A stretch of 64,000 nt of DNA from the NCBI RefSeq assembly GCF_036898825.1, contig NZ_JARUND010000001.1, forward strand, positions 1,302,001-1,366,000, in the 5' to 3' direction. The position numbers were made by a program, and so were the translations under genes. The notes below the pieces were generated by a model. That model was not told the origin of the DNA and did not search any database. It saw nothing but the letters and a program-made list of their open reading frames with translations. The stretch's first letter is position 1. Each line of letters opens with the position of its first letter. This DNA is from Streptomyces sp. B21-083 (GTDB lineage: Bacteria; Actinomycetota; Actinomycetes; Streptomycetales; Streptomycetaceae). Below are positions 53,181 to 63,135 of this stretch, piece after piece.

Positions 53181-53231
53181 TGGATGTGCTTGGTGGACAT
53201 CCTTGATGGATGCCCTTGCAGGGGGTGCCCG

Positions 53232-54209
53232 TCAGCCGACGGCGACACCCTTCGAACGGAGGTACCCGAGCGGGTCGATGTCGGAGCCGTAGTCCGGAGT
53301 GGTGCGGATCTCGAAGTGCAGGTGCGGTCCGGTCACGTTGCCGGTGGCACCGGAGAGACCGACCTGCTGCCCCTCGCTCACGGCCTGGCCGGCCGAGACG
53401 GAGAGCTGGGAGAGGTGGGCGTACTGGGCGTAGTAGCCGTCGGCGAGCTTGATGACGACCTGGTTGCCGTACGCGCCGCCCCAGCCGGCGGAGACGACGG
53501 TGCCGGCGCCGACCGCCTTGAGGGAGGTGCCGGTGGGGACGACGAAGTCGACGCCCGTGTGGTAGCCGCTGGACCACATGCTGCCCGCCACGTGGTAACC
53601 GGTGCCGATGGTGGCGCCGGTCACGGGGAGGGTGAAGCCGCTGGAACTGCTGGCGCTGCTGGTGTCGGCGGCCTCGGTCGTCGTGGAGGTCTCGGCCGTC
53701 GCGCTCTCGGCGGCAGGCTTGGACTCCGTCTTCGGCGTGGACTTCGAGGAGGACGAGGACTCCACGGAAGACGAGGGGGACGAGGAGGTCGACGCGGCCT
53801 TCTTGCCGATCGTCAGCTTCAGACCGGGGTGGATCAGGCTCGGGTCGGCGCCGATGGCGGTCCGGTTGTCCGAGTAGAGCTGCTGCCAGCCACCGCTGAC
53901 GCGCTCCTCCTGGGCGATCTTCGAGAGGTAGTCGCCGGCCTGGACCGCGTAGGTCCTGACGCCCGCCCTCTTCGCCGCGGCAGCCTTTTCGGTCTTCGCC
54001 GTCTTCGCGGAAACGGAATGGGCCGTTACGGACGTGGCCGTTTCCGAAAGCGACGAAACAGCCTGAGTCGTGGACTCCACCGTGGCGGCATGGGCGCCGG
54101 TGGCTCCCAGCAACGGGAGGGCGAGAGCCGCTCCGCCGGTTCCGGCGGCGGCTATCGAGCGTGTGAATCGCTGGGACTTCGGACGGCGGTGCTTACCCTT
54201 CGCGGGCAT
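53232..54209 (-). CDS. Secreted LysM-M23 peptidoglycan endopeptidase
   Basis: 325 residues from ATG 54209 (MPAKGKHRRPKSQ). Signal peptide, a LysM domain (YAVQAGDYLSKIAQEERVSG), a long Ser/Thr/Ala-rich linker, and an M23 domain with zinc motif GYHTGVDF and active HLHFE (GPHLHFEIR). Cuts peptide cross-links in cell wall. The c-di-AMP-type riboswitch upstream links it to osmotic and cell-wall control as seen for resuscitation and wall hydrolases in actinobacteria. Confidence 0.95.
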   Translation of the reverse strand: MPAKGKHRRPKSQRFTRSIAAAGTGGAALALPLLGATGAHAATVESTTQAVSSLSETATSVTAHSVSAKTAKTEKAAAAKRAGVRTYAVQAGDYLSKIAQEERVSGGWQQLYSDNRTAIGADPSLIHPGLKLTIGKKAASTSSSPSSSVESSSSSKSTPKTESKPAAESATAETSTTTEAADTSSASSSSGFTLPVTGATIGTGYHVAGSMWSSGYHTGVDFVVPTGTSLKAVGAGTVVSAGWGGAYGNQVVIKLADGYYAQYAHLSQLSVSAGQAVSEGQQVGLSGATGNVTGPHLHFEIRTTPDYGSDIDPLGYLRSKGVAVG

Positions 54210-54264
54210 GACGAATTCCTCTCCGTCGCCTGCGAGGTGAGCTGTCGGGTGCGGACTGGAGATG

Positions 54265-54445
54265 TCCGGCCACGCCTGAACGTGACTTAACCCCAAGCCT
54301 GTTCCAGAGACCGGAACAGGCGTTCTACCTGTGGGTCCCCCGCTCCTGCCGTACTCGGGTGTTCGATGCGGGTTCCGGGCGGCGGCAGGATTGGGCGTCC
54401 GTCCGGATTGGTGGCGAACGTAAGCGACCAAGACGCACGGAAACA
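54265..54445 (-). ncRNA. ydaO/yuaA-type c-di-AMP riboswitch
   Basis: In the leader of the M23 gene the minus strand shows GTCGCTTACGTTCGCCACC, the central GGCAGGAGCGGGGGACCCAC, a paired CCTGTTCC/GGAACAGG hairpin and TTGGGGTTAAGTC, matching in order the ydaO-class layout found before Streptomyces wall-hydrolase genes. Edges are approximate. c-di-AMP binding would turn expression off by termination. Confidence 0.8.
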
Positions 54446-54487
54446 AGCCTCAGGTTCCCTGTGTGCGGGTTTCCTGTGATCCTCCCC

Positions 54488-54520
54488 GGAATTCCCGGTC
54501 ACTGTCGGTGAATTCCGGAT
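54488..54520 (-). terminator. Inverted repeat between GH36 gene and riboswitch
   Basis: CCGGAATTC and GAATTCCGG pair perfectly across a 15-base spacer. It may be the terminator for the GH36 gene or an operator near the M23 promoter; position fits both. Confidence 0.5.
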
Positions 54521-54674
54521 CTTTCAGCCCCTTGAACTTCCTTTAATCACGCCGAAATTACGTGAACATGACGGCGACGCACCGTCACGAATATGACGCT
54601 GCTCACGCACCCGATTCACAGCAACTCCCATTTCCTGGCGAGTTGGAATGAAGGCGTCATAACGGACAGACGCA

Positions 54675-56771
54675 TCAGATGCGACGCAGTCGGAAAACTG
54701 CCGCATCGAGGTCGCCCTTCAGCCCGGTTCGCAGGCCGCGATGCAACAGCACGGCCCCTCGATGGACTTCGCCCGTTCCGCGGCATTCGTACGTCGCCGA
54801 GGGGTCGAGTCCGCGCAGCCGCAGCGCCGGTAGCGGCTCACCGTGGTGCTGCGCCTGAAGCCAGGCGAGGACGACGGTCTCGTCCCCGAGCACGTACTGC
54901 ACCGCGCTCAGTCCACCGGTCGGCCGCCGCAGCCGGTAGAGGTCTCCGCGCTGCACGACGGGCCGGATCTCCTTGTAGAGCCCCACCCACTCCCCGGCCT
55001 CGGTCAGCTCCTCCTCCGTCCACCCGGCGAGGTCGCCGCCGACACCGAGCACCCCGGCCATCGCACTCACGAACCGGAATCGCAGGGAGCTGACCCGGCC
55101 GTTGAGCTGGGCGTTCGGGCTGTCCGTGACCCAGGCGGCCATGACCCGCGCCGGATGGATCTGGCTGAAGCCCTCCTGGATGGCGAGGCGGTCCAGCGGG
55201 TCGGTGTTGTCGGAGGTCCACACCTGGTCCGTACGGGCGAGGACACCCAGGTCGATCCGGCCACCGCCGCCCGAGCAGGATTCGAAGGCGACGCCGGGGT
55301 GGGCCGCCCGCAGCCGGTCCAGCAGGGCGTACAACCCGTGCACATGGTCGACCCACAGGCGCTGGGGGTAGTCCTCACCGGGCCAGCCGGCATCGGTGAA
55401 ACAGCGGTTGAAGTCCCACTTCACATAGTCGATCGGGGCACTGGAGAGCAGCCCGTCGAGCTGCTCCCAGAGGTACTCGCGGACATCCTCGCGCGCGAGG
55501 TTCAGGACGAGCTGATTGCGGAATTCCGTCCGCTTTCGTCCCGGCTGGAACTGCACCCAGTCGGGGTGTGCGCGGTACAGGTCGCTGTCCGGGTTGACCA
55601 TCTCCGGTTCGACCCAGATGCCGAACCGCATCCCCAGGGCGTGCACGTACTCGGCGAGCGGTTTGACACCCGCCGGGAAGCGGTCCGGGTTCGGCGTCCA
55701 GTCGCCGAGGCCGGCCCGGTCGCTGGTGCGGGCCCCGAACCAGCCGTCGTCCACGACGAACAGCTCGACTCCGATCGCGGCGGCCCGCCGGGCCAGCGTC
55801 CCCTGCTGCTCCTCGGAGATGTCGAACTCCGTGGCTTCCCAGGAGTTGTAGAGCACCGGCCGGTCCCGGTCCGCGTCGGGGACGACGAACGCGCGCTGGT
55901 ACGTGTGCCACGCCCGGCTCGCCCCGCCGTGCCCCGAGTCGGTCCACAGCCCCGCGAAGACGGGCGTGGTGAAGGACTCCCCCGCCGCCAGACGCAGCAG
56001 GCCCGAGTCGTCGTATCCGGCGCCGCCGGTGATCTGCACGCGCGCGTCGGGCAGCTGGGCGACGGCGATCCGCCAGGAGCCGGACCAGCCGAGCGCGCAC
56101 GCGTACACCTCGCCGCGCTCCTCGGTCGCGTCGGTGTCGAGCGCCACCCAGGGCAGGTGCTGGTGCCCGGTGTGGCCGCGCCTGCTGCCGATGACCTTCT
56201 CACCGTAGGTGAGGTCCGTCCGCACGAGACGCGACTCGGCGGCCCAGCGTCCATGGAGCTGGGAGAGGCGCCAGCCGTCGCGCTCGGGAAGCGTCCAGGT
56301 GGCGGAGTCCGCGCGGAGCAGCTCCAGCGGGCCGGTCCCCTCGGGCATGTCATGGGCAAGGGTCACCCAGCGCTCCACCACGTCGTGGCGCATCCGGTAG
56401 TGGAGCGTGATCGCCAGCCCCGCGTCACGGAACCGCAGCCGCAGTTCGTCGCCCTCGTCGCCGCCCTCGGTCTCGTACGCCTCGAAGCGCCACTCGGTCC
56501 CCCGGCGCTTGTCGCTCCGCACGGACAGTGCGGGCCGCACGAAGCGGGGGCCGCCCTCGACCGGGTACTCCTCATGACCGTCGAGCGGGGCCTCGAAGGG
56601 CCAGTAGTCCGGCAGCGGACGGACGGCGAGCGCCTCCGCGTCGGCGAGGGCGATCCTCGGGCCCCAGTGCAGATGGAGCAGCTCGTCGTCCTCGGTGAGA
56701 TGGACGGCGTAGCTGCTCGTGGGTCCCGAGAGAAGCCATGTACGACCGGTTCCGGCAATTTCCAGCATCAT
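54675..56771 (-). CDS. GH36 alpha-galactosidase
   Basis: 698 residues from ATG 56771 (MMLEIAGTGRTW), with GTGGGG just upstream; a GTG at 56801 in frame is less likely. N-terminal beta-sandwich, then a TIM barrel with YNSWEATEFDISEE, VDDGWFGAR, nucleophile Asp in YVKWDFNRCF, ESCSGGGGRIDLG and acid/base Asp in WTSDNTDPLDRL. Releases alpha-galactose from raffinose-type or galactomannan oligosaccharides. There is no signal peptide, so it is probably cytosolic. Divergent from the phosphatase gene. Confidence 0.96.
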   Translation of the reverse strand: MMLEIAGTGRTWLLSGPTSSYAVHLTEDDELLHLHWGPRIALADAEALAVRPLPDYWPFEAPLDGHEEYPVEGGPRFVRPALSVRSDKRRGTEWRFEAYETEGGDEGDELRLRFRDAGLAITLHYRMRHDVVERWVTLAHDMPEGTGPLELLRADSATWTLPERDGWRLSQLHGRWAAESRLVRTDLTYGEKVIGSRRGHTGHQHLPWVALDTDATEERGEVYACALGWSGSWRIAVAQLPDARVQITGGAGYDDSGLLRLAAGESFTTPVFAGLWTDSGHGGASRAWHTYQRAFVVPDADRDRPVLYNSWEATEFDISEEQQGTLARRAAAIGVELFVVDDGWFGARTSDRAGLGDWTPNPDRFPAGVKPLAEYVHALGMRFGIWVEPEMVNPDSDLYRAHPDWVQFQPGRKRTEFRNQLVLNLAREDVREYLWEQLDGLLSSAPIDYVKWDFNRCFTDAGWPGEDYPQRLWVDHVHGLYALLDRLRAAHPGVAFESCSGGGGRIDLGVLARTDQVWTSDNTDPLDRLAIQEGFSQIHPARVMAAWVTDSPNAQLNGRVSSLRFRFVSAMAGVLGVGGDLAGWTEEELTEAGEWVGLYKEIRPVVQRGDLYRLRRPTGGLSAVQYVLGDETVVLAWLQAQHHGEPLPALRLRGLDPSATYECRGTGEVHRGAVLLHRGLRTGLKGDLDAAVFRLRRI

Positions 56772-56938
56772 GTCCCCACAGATCCGAACAGGCACGCTCA
56801 AGCATCAACATCATCAGCTCCACAGCGTCCGACGGCAACGCCTGTGGAAAACTCATTGGCCTGGTCACTCATGTCGTATCGTCGAAGCGTGCCCGTCGAC
56901 GAGCAGCGTCCGCGGGGCGGTGTGGGAGGGGAGCCCTC

Positions 56939-57736
56939 GTGACGCAGCAGGTCCCGTCGACCGAGCCCGAGCTGGGCGGCGTACGAAACTTCCGTGACGT
57001 GGGTGGGCTGCCGACGGTGGACGGTCGGCGCGTGGCCCACGGACGGCTGTTCCGCAGCGGTCATCTCGCGCACGCGACCGATGAGGACGCGGTGTTCCTC
57101 GGCTCTCTCGGGCTGCACACCATCTTCGACTTCCGCAACGCGGCGGACATCGGGCTGGAAGGTCACGACGTCGCACTGCCGGGCGTGCGCAACGTGAACA
57201 TCCCGCTGTCCGACCCGGCGCACGGCGCGGAGTTCTGGAAGATGGTCCGGGACGGCGATCTGGACGAACTGCGCAGCCTGCTGGCCGACGGCAAGGGCGA
57301 GCAGCGGATGATCAACTCGTACCGCGAGATCGTCAGGGACCGCACGGCCGAGCACTCCCGGATGCTCCACGCACTGGCCAAGGACAGCGTCCCGGCCCTG
57401 ATGCACTGTGCGGCCGGCAAGGACCGCGCGGGCCTGTCCGTCGCGGTGACGCTGCTAGCCGTCGGGGTGGAGCGCGACGCCATCGTGGCCGACTACATGG
57501 AGTCGAACGCGCAGCACCGCCGCTACAAGGTGCGCCGCAACGGCTCCGCGGCCAAGGCTTACAGCCCCGAGGTCCTCGAACTCCTCAACCCGCTCTTCGG
57601 CACCCGCCCCGAGTATCTGACGGCGGCCATGGAGATGGTCGAGGAGACCTGGGGCGGCGTCGACGGCTACCTGGAGCAGGGACTGGGCGTCACCCCCGAG
57701 ACGCGGGAGCGGCTGCGGGCGCGGTTCCTCGACTGA
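56939..57736 (+). CDS. Tyrosine/lipid phosphatase-like (Y_phosphatase3)
   Basis: 265 residues from GTG 56939 with GGGAGGGGAG upstream. NFRDVGGLPTVDGR at the N-terminus, LFRSGHLAHATDEDA, and the CX5R loop LMHCAAGKDRAGLSVAV (catalytic Cys and Arg). This is the bacterial PtpB/LipA-like dual-specificity family that dephosphorylates phosphotyrosine or phosphoinositides. Monocistronic; substrate unknown. Confidence 0.93.
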   Translation: MTQQVPSTEPELGGVRNFRDVGGLPTVDGRRVAHGRLFRSGHLAHATDEDAVFLGSLGLHTIFDFRNAADIGLEGHDVALPGVRNVNIPLSDPAHGAEFWKMVRDGDLDELRSLLADGKGEQRMINSYREIVRDRTAEHSRMLHALAKDSVPALMHCAAGKDRAGLSVAVTLLAVGVERDAIVADYMESNAQHRRYKVRRNGSAAKAYSPEVLELLNPLFGTRPEYLTAAMEMVEETWGGVDGYLEQGLGVTPETRERLRARFLD

Positions 57737-57776
57737 CCCGCCCCCCTCCCCGCCATTTCCTACTCCCTGTTGCCCG

Positions 57777-57899
57777 TCACTGCTTCGCGCCCACCTCGAA
57801 CAGCAGGTAGATGAAGCCGGCGAAAAGGTGCCCGACCGCGATGTAGATGATCAGCCGGACCCACAGGGCCCGGGGGAACTTGTCCTCCATGTCCGTCAT
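57777..57899 (-). CDS. 40-residue single-pass membrane protein, DUF6126 type
   Basis: 40 residues from ATG 57899: a short acidic start (MTDMEDKFPRAL), one helix (VRLIIYIAVGHLFAGFIYLL) and FEVGAKQ. Its ATG overlaps the stop of the XRE-cupin gene (ATGA), so it is translationally coupled. In the known hopanoid locus of Streptomyces a similar tiny gene follows the regulator. Role unknown; it may anchor or receive a signal for the regulator. Confidence 0.75.
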   Translation of the reverse strand: MTDMEDKFPRALWVRLIIYIAVGHLFAGFIYLLFEVGAKQ

Positions 57900-58537
57900 G
57901 GCGTCACTCCGGTGGTGGGGCCGATGCAGAGACCTGCGGTGGGGCTCTGCAGCAGGGTGTGGACGAAGAGCAGGTCGGTACCGTCCCGGCCGTCGGCGGC
58001 GAGGCGGTGCGGGGTCAGCGAGTCGAAGTGCGCGCTGTCGCCGGCTGCGAGGACGTGCGTGGTGTCCCCGAGGCCCAGCCGCAGCCGCCCGGTGAGGACG
58101 TACAGCCATTCCTCACCGGGGTGGACGCGCACGATGTCGCCCTGCGCCCCGTGCGGCACATGGACGCGCAGGGCCTGCATTCCGCGTCCGGACGCACCGG
58201 CCTGCCAGTAGGACCAGCCGCCCGCGGCCGTCGGCTCCATGTCCCCGGCGCGCACGACTGCGTCTCGGTCGGCGACGGTCTCGCCGAGCAGTTCGGAGAC
58301 CGTCGTTCCGTAGATACGGGCGAGCCCCAGCAGCATCGGCAGCGACGGCTGGCGCTGCCCGGTCTCCAGGCGGGAGAGATGGGCCGGCGACAGCCCGGCG
58401 GTCCTGGCCGCGGCCTCCAGGGTGAGGGAGGCCCGGCGGCGCAGCACACGCAGTTGCGGTGCGAGAATGGGTAGATCCTCGACCGACTCGGTGGCAGCCC
58501 CGGGCGTCCGCAGGGGTTCGGATTCGGAAGAGCTCAT
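57896..58537 (-). CDS. XRE-family regulator with C-terminal cupin
   Basis: 213 residues from ATG 58537 with GGAGG six bases upstream. HTH: LRVLRRRASLTLEAAARTAG, LSPAHLSRLETGQRQPSLPM; C-terminal cupin_2 barrel (VHPGEEWLYVLTGRLRLGLG, LAAGDSAHFDSLTPHRLA) that could bind a small ligand. It follows the aminotransferase gene by 65 bp and is preceded by a double palindrome, its likely operator, so it may be autoregulated or repress the downstream pair. Whether it controls hopanoid genes is unknown. Confidence 0.93.
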   Translation of the reverse strand: MSSSESEPLRTPGAATESVEDLPILAPQLRVLRRRASLTLEAAARTAGLSPAHLSRLETGQRQPSLPMLLGLARIYGTTVSELLGETVADRDAVVRAGDMEPTAAGGWSYWQAGASGRGMQALRVHVPHGAQGDIVRVHPGEEWLYVLTGRLRLGLGDTTHVLAAGDSAHFDSLTPHRLAADGRDGTDLLFVHTLLQSPTAGLCIGPTTGVTP

Positions 58538-58558
58538 GCCCTCCATTCAGCCGCACCC

Positions 58559-58593
58559 TTGCCTCTGGGGCAAATCTCTTGCCCCAGAGGCAA
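58559..58593 (-). promoter_or_regulatory. Double-palindrome operator upstream of the XRE-cupin gene
   Basis: TTGCCTCTGGGGCAA (58559-58573) and TTGCCCCAGAGGCAA (58579-58593) are perfect reverse complements of each other. Each is itself of the form TTGCC-N5-GGCAA. Their centres are 20 bp apart, two helical turns. It lies 22 bp before the XRE start codon and could also act as the terminator of the aminotransferase gene. Confidence 0.7.
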
Positions 58594-58602
58594 AACGTAG
58601 AC

Positions 58603-60012
58603 CTACCTGTTGGCCACCGCCTGCTTGACCAGCGTCTTCCCGAAGTCCCACATCAGCCCGCTCCCGCTGTGCGCGTCGTCCATCACGGCGGTGAAGGCGT
58701 CCATGAACCGGTCCACCTCACTCTCGCCGACGACCAGAGGTGGAATCAGCTTGATCACCTCCAGGTGATCGCCGGAGACCTGGGTCAGGATCCGGTGCCG
58801 TTGCAGCAGCGGCACGACGACCATCTGAGCGAACAGTCCCTTGCGCGCGGCCTGCAGCATCGTCCAACGGCTGCGCAGCTTCAGCGACTTGGGCTTCCCG
58901 AACTCGATGCCGATCATCAGGCCCCGGCCTCGTACGTCGGCCAGCAACTCGTACTTGTCGACGAGTGCCGCCAGCCGGGACCTCAACTGGTCCCCCGTGG
59001 CCCGGGCGTTGGCCACGATCTGCTCGTTCTCCATCACCGACAGCACGGCGAGGCCCGCCGCCATGGCCTGGGCGTTGCCCCCGAAACTGGCCGAGTGCAC
59101 GAGGACGCGGTCGATCGACGAGTAGACCTTCTTGAAGATCCACTCCTTGCCGATCGTGGCGCCCACGGGCACGTATCCGCCGGACAGCGCCTTCGCCACG
59201 CACACCAGGTCGGGCTCGACCCCGTCCTCGTGCTGATAGGCGTAGAAGTCACCGGTCCGCCCCAGACCGGTCTGCACCTCGTCCGCGATGAGCAGCGCCT
59301 TGTGCCTGCGCAGCAGCTCCTGGGCGGCGCGCAGATAACCAGGGGGTGTCGCGTGCACGCCCTTGCCCTGGATCGGCTCGACGATCAGGGCGGCCACGTC
59401 GCCCTTCTTCAACTCCCGTGCCAGGGCGTCGAGATCACCGAGGGGGACGGCGGTGTCGGGCAACAGTGGGGCGAAGCCGTCCCGGAAGCCGTCCTCGCCG
59501 TTGACGGAGAGGGACCCGGTGGTCAGGCCGTGGAACGCGTGCGCGCAGTACAGGACGCGCGGCTTCCCGGTGGCGTAGCGGGCGAACTTGAGCGCGGTCT
59601 CCACGGCCTCAGTGCCGCTGTTGGCGAAGAACACCCGGTCGAGGTGCGGACTGTGGGTGAGGAGCCGCTCCGCGAGCAGCCCGGGCAGCGGCGGGCAGTC
59701 GAAGCGGGTGAGGTCGGCGAGCTGGGCGTCGAGGACGTCGTGCAGCGCCCTGCGGACGACGGGGTGATGGCGGCCGAGGCCCATCACCCCGAACCCGGCG
59801 AGCATGTCGAGGTAGTCGTTGCCGTCCGTGTCCCAGAAGTAGGCGCCCTCGGCCCGCTCGTAGACCTTGTCGAAGCCGATGGTGTGCAGCATGCGCGGGA
59901 GCTGGTGGTTGAGATGCCTGGTGTGCAGCTCGTAGCGTTCGGCGCCGCGCTCGGCGAGCAGCGCGCCGAGGTCGAACTCCCCCGCCGGGGAACCGGGTTC
60001 AGCGGTTGTCAT
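58603..60012 (-). CDS. hpnO: Class-III aminotransferase of the hopanoid cluster (HpnO-type)
   Basis: 469 residues. PLP aminotransferase: [49 protein letters not shown], and the PLP-Lys in [13 protein letters not shown]. In the Streptomyces hopanoid locus this gene converts the ribosyl/aldehyde intermediate into aminobacteriohopanetriol, as HpnO does. The start overlaps the dxs stop by four bases (ATGA), so it is coupled to dxs. Confidence 0.88.
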   Translation of the reverse strand: MTTAEPGSPAGEFDLGALLAERGAERYELHTRHLNHQLPRMLHTIGFDKVYERAEGAYFWDTDGNDYLDMLAGFGVMGLGRHHPVVRRALHDVLDAQLADLTRFDCPPLPGLLAERLLTHSPHLDRVFFANSGTEAVETALKFARYATGKPRVLYCAHAFHGLTTGSLSVNGEDGFRDGFAPLLPDTAVPLGDLDALARELKKGDVAALIVEPIQGKGVHATPPGYLRAAQELLRRHKALLIADEVQTGLGRTGDFYAYQHEDGVEPDLVCVAKALSGGYVPVGATIGKEWIFKKVYSSIDRVLVHSASFGGNAQAMAAGLAVLSVMENEQIVANARATGDQLRSRLAALVDKYELLADVRGRGLMIGIEFGKPKSLKLRSRWTMLQAARKGLFAQMVVVPLLQRHRILTQVSGDHLEVIKLIPPLVVGESEVDRFMDAFTAVMDDAHSGSGLMWDFGKTLVKQAVANR

Positions 60013-61931
60013 TCCTGTTTCTCCTTGGCCTTCCCCTGGTGCTTCCGCTGGGACAGCTCTTCCTTGGCGGCCAGCCCGGCGCCGATGCGTCCGGCGATCT
60101 CGACAGGTGTGAGACCGATGTCGGCGAGCAGCTCGCCCCGCTTGCCGTGCGCGAGGAACTGCTCCGGTATGCCGAACCTCCTTACAGGCACGTCGACTTC
60201 GGCGTCACCGAGTGCCAGCGCCACGGCGGCGCCGACCCCGGAGGCGCGGCTGTTGTCCTCGACGACGGCCACCATGCGGTGCTCGGCGGCCAGTCCCGGC
60301 AGCGCGGGGTCGACGGGCTTGACCCAACGGGGGTCCACCACTGTGCAGTTGATGCCGCGTGCCGCCAGCAGGTCTGCGGTCTGGAGGCACACGGGGGCCA
60401 TCACGCCGACGGCCACGAGCAGTACGTCGGCCGCCTCCCCGGACCGGTGCAGCACATGCATCCCGCCCACATGGCCGACCGCCTCGATCGCCGGCCCCAC
60501 CGACTCCTTGGGGAACCGGATCAGGGTGGGCGCGTCGTCGACGGCCACCGCCTCCCGCAACTGGGCGCGGAGCTGGTCGGCGTCGCGCGGTGCGGCGATT
60601 CTCAGGCCGGGGACGACCTGGAGGATGGACAGGTCCCACATACCGTTGTGGGACGCCCCGTCGACTCCCGTGACGCCGGCGCGGTCCAGCACGAAGGTCA
60701 CCCCGCAGCGGTGCAGTGCGACGTCCATCAGCAGCTGGTCGAAGGCACGGTTGAGGAAAGTGGCGTACACGGCGACGACGGGATGCAGACCGCCGGTGGC
60801 AAGGCCCGCCGCCGACACCGCCGCGTGCTGCTCGGCGATCCCGACGTCCCACACCCGGTCGGGGAACCGCTCGGCGAACCTGCCGAGACCCACGGGATGC
60901 AGCATGGCCGCCGTGATGGCGACGACGTCGTCCCGTTCCTCCCCGATCCGGACGATCTCGTCGCCGAACACCGAGGTCCAGGAGGGCCCGTTGGCAGGGG
61001 CGAGCGGTTCGCAGGTGAGCGGGTCCATCACCCCGACGGTGTGGAAGTGGTCCTCCTCGTGCGAGCGCGCGGGCTCGTAGCCGCGTCCCTTCTCCGTCAG
61101 ACAGTGGACGAGCACAGGCCCGTGGAACCGCTTCGCACGCCGCAGCGCGGACTCCACCGCCCCGATGTCGTGCCCGTCGATCGGGCCGACGTACTTCAGC
61201 CCCAGGTCCTCGAACATGCCCTGCGGATTGAACGCGTCCTTGAACCCCTTCTTCGCGCCGTGCAGCGACTCGTAGAGGGTGTTGCCGATGACAGGGGTGC
61301 GCAGCAGTACGTCCTTGCCCCAGGCCAGCACCTGTTCGTAGCTGTCCGTCGTGCGCAGGGTCGCGAGGTGGTTGGCGAGGCCGCCGATGGTGGGCGAGTA
61401 GGAGCGTTCGTTGTCGTTGACGACGATGATCAGGGGGCGGTCCTTGGCCGCCGCGATGTTGTTGAGCGCCTCCCAGGCCATCCCGCCGGTGAGCGCGCCG
61501 TCGCCGATGACCGCGACGACATGCCCCTGCTCGCCCTGCACCTGGCGGGCCTTGGCGAGCCCGTCGGCCCAGCCGAGCGCGGTGGACGCGTGGCTGTTCT
61601 CGATGACGTCGTGCTCGGACTCCGCACGCGAGGGATAGCCGGACAGGCCGCCCTTGCCGCGCAGCTTGGAGAAGTCCTGACGACCGGTCAGAAGTTTGTG
61701 GACGTAGCTCTGATGGCCGGTGTCCCACAGGATCCGGTCGACCGGTGACTCGAAGACCCGGTGGAGCGCGACGGTGAGTTCCACCACTCCCAGGTTCGGC
61801 CCGAGATGGCCGCCGGTCCTGGCGACCGCGTGCACCAGGAACTCCCGTATCTCGTCGGACAGTTCGCCGAGTTGCGCCTCGGACAGCGCCTTCAGGTCGC
61901 GTGGTCCCCGGATGTTCTCCAGAATCGTCAC
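60009..61931 (-). CDS. dxs: 1-deoxy-D-xylulose-5-phosphate synthase
   Basis: 640 residues, full length. First enzyme of the MEP isoprenoid pathway (pyruvate plus glyceraldehyde-3-phosphate to DXP). TPP motif [57 protein letters not shown], and pyrimidine Glu in [15 protein letters not shown]. Lying inside the hopanoid operon with ispG, it probably boosts precursor supply for squalene, and another copy is expected elsewhere in the genome (inference). Confidence 0.97.
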   Translation of the reverse strand: MTILENIRGPRDLKALSEAQLGELSDEIREFLVHAVARTGGHLGPNLGVVELTVALHRVFESPVDRILWDTGHQSYVHKLLTGRQDFSKLRGKGGLSGYPSRAESEHDVIENSHASTALGWADGLAKARQVQGEQGHVVAVIGDGALTGGMAWEALNNIAAAKDRPLIIVVNDNERSYSPTIGGLANHLATLRTTDSYEQVLAWGKDVLLRTPVIGNTLYESLHGAKKGFKDAFNPQGMFEDLGLKYVGPIDGHDIGAVESALRRAKRFHGPVLVHCLTEKGRGYEPARSHEEDHFHTVGVMDPLTCEPLAPANGPSWTSVFGDEIVRIGEERDDVVAITAAMLHPVGLGRFAERFPDRVWDVGIAEQHAAVSAAGLATGGLHPVVAVYATFLNRAFDQLLMDVALHRCGVTFVLDRAGVTGVDGASHNGMWDLSILQVVPGLRIAAPRDADQLRAQLREAVAVDDAPTLIRFPKESVGPAIEAVGHVGGMHVLHRSGEAADVLLVAVGVMAPVCLQTADLLAARGINCTVVDPRWVKPVDPALPGLAAEHRMVAVVEDNSRASGVGAAVALALGDAEVDVPVRRFGIPEQFLAHGKRGELLADIGLTPVEIAGRIGAGLAAKEELSQRKHQGKAKEKQE

Positions 61932-61973
61932 GCTCGGGCCCCCTTCTCTTCCGTACGCTTCAGGCCGTGCTGT

Positions 61974-63131
61974 TCAGCTCACGGTGACCGCCGGCTCTCC
62001 CGACGCGACGCCGTCCTGCTCCATCTGTTCGGCGATCTTCATCGCCTCCTCGATCAGGGTCTCCACGATCTTCGACTCGGGTACGGTCTTGATGACCTCG
62101 CCCTTCACGAAGATCTGCCCTTTGCCGTTGCCGGAGGCGACCCCGAGATCGGCCTCCCGCGCCTCGCCGGGGCCGTTGACCACGCAGCCCATGACCGCGA
62201 CGCGCAGCGGGACCTCCATGCCCTCCAGGCCGGCCGTGACCTGGTCGGCGAGCTTGTAGACGTCGACCTGCGCCCGCCCGCAGGACGGACAGGACACGAT
62301 CTCCAGCCGCCGTTGCCGCAGGTTCAGCGATTCCAGGATCTGGATGCCGACCTTGACCTCCTCGACCGGCGGCGCCGACAGCGAGACCCGGATGGTGTCC
62401 CCGATGCCCTCGCTCAGCAACGCCCCGAAGGCGACAGCGGACTTGATGGTCCCCTGGAAGGCGGGACCGGCCTCGGTGACGCCCAGATGGAGCGGGTAGT
62501 CGCACCGTTCGGCGAGCAGCCGGTAGGCGTTGACCATGATCACCGGGTCGTTGTGCTTTACCGAGATCTTGATGTCCCGGAAGTCGTGCTCCTCGAAGAG
62601 CGACGCCTCCCACAGCGCCGACTCCACGAGCGCCTCGGGCGTCGCCTTCCCGTACTTCTGGAGCAGCCTCCGGTCCAGCGAACCGGCGTTGACCCCGATC
62701 CGGATCGGTGTGCCGTGCTCCTTGGCCGCCCGGGCGATCTCCTTCACCTTGTCGTCGAACTGCTTGATGTTGCCGGGATTGACACGAACGGCCGCGCAGC
62801 CGGCCTCGATCGCGGCGAACACGTACTTCGGCTGGAAGTGGATGTCGGCGATCACCGGTATCTGCGACTTGCGCGCGATGGTCGCCAGCGCGTCCGCGTC
62901 GTCCTGCGTGGGGCAGGCGACGCGGACGATCTGACAGCCGGACGCGGTGAGTTCGGCGATCTGCTGGAGAGTGGCGCCGATGTCCGACGTACGCGTCGTC
63001 GTCATCGACTGCACCGACACGGGGGCCCCGCCCCCGACCGCCACCGGCCCGACCTCGATGCGCCGGGAGACCCGGCGCTCGGCGATCGGACGGGCCGGTA
63101 CCTCGGGAACGCCCAAGGAGACGGCGGTCAC
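61974..63131 (-). CDS. ispG: (E)-4-hydroxy-3-methylbut-2-enyl-diphosphate synthase
   Basis: 385 residues from GTG 63131 ([15 protein letters not shown]). MEP pathway iron-sulfur enzyme converting MEcPP to HMBPP. N-terminal TIM barrel with [15 protein letters not shown], and [4Fe-4S] ligands CPSCGR, then [10 protein letters not shown]. It begins four bases after the hpnH stop and ends 42 bp before dxs, so it is a member of the hopanoid operon. Confidence 0.97.
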   Translation of the reverse strand: MTAVSLGVPEVPARPIAERRVSRRIEVGPVAVGGGAPVSVQSMTTTRTSDIGATLQQIAELTASGCQIVRVACPTQDDADALATIARKSQIPVIADIHFQPKYVFAAIEAGCAAVRVNPGNIKQFDDKVKEIARAAKEHGTPIRIGVNAGSLDRRLLQKYGKATPEALVESALWEASLFEEHDFRDIKISVKHNDPVIMVNAYRLLAERCDYPLHLGVTEAGPAFQGTIKSAVAFGALLSEGIGDTIRVSLSAPPVEEVKVGIQILESLNLRQRRLEIVSCPSCGRAQVDVYKLADQVTAGLEGMEVPLRVAVMGCVVNGPGEAREADLGVASGNGKGQIFVKGEVIKTVPESKIVETLIEEAMKIAEQMEQDGVASGEPAVTVS

Positions 63132-63135
63132 GGCG

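Noticed and set aside
60006..61748. 580-codon + strand frame opposite dxs
   Set aside because: Antisense of a full-length dxs; no start signal or domain.
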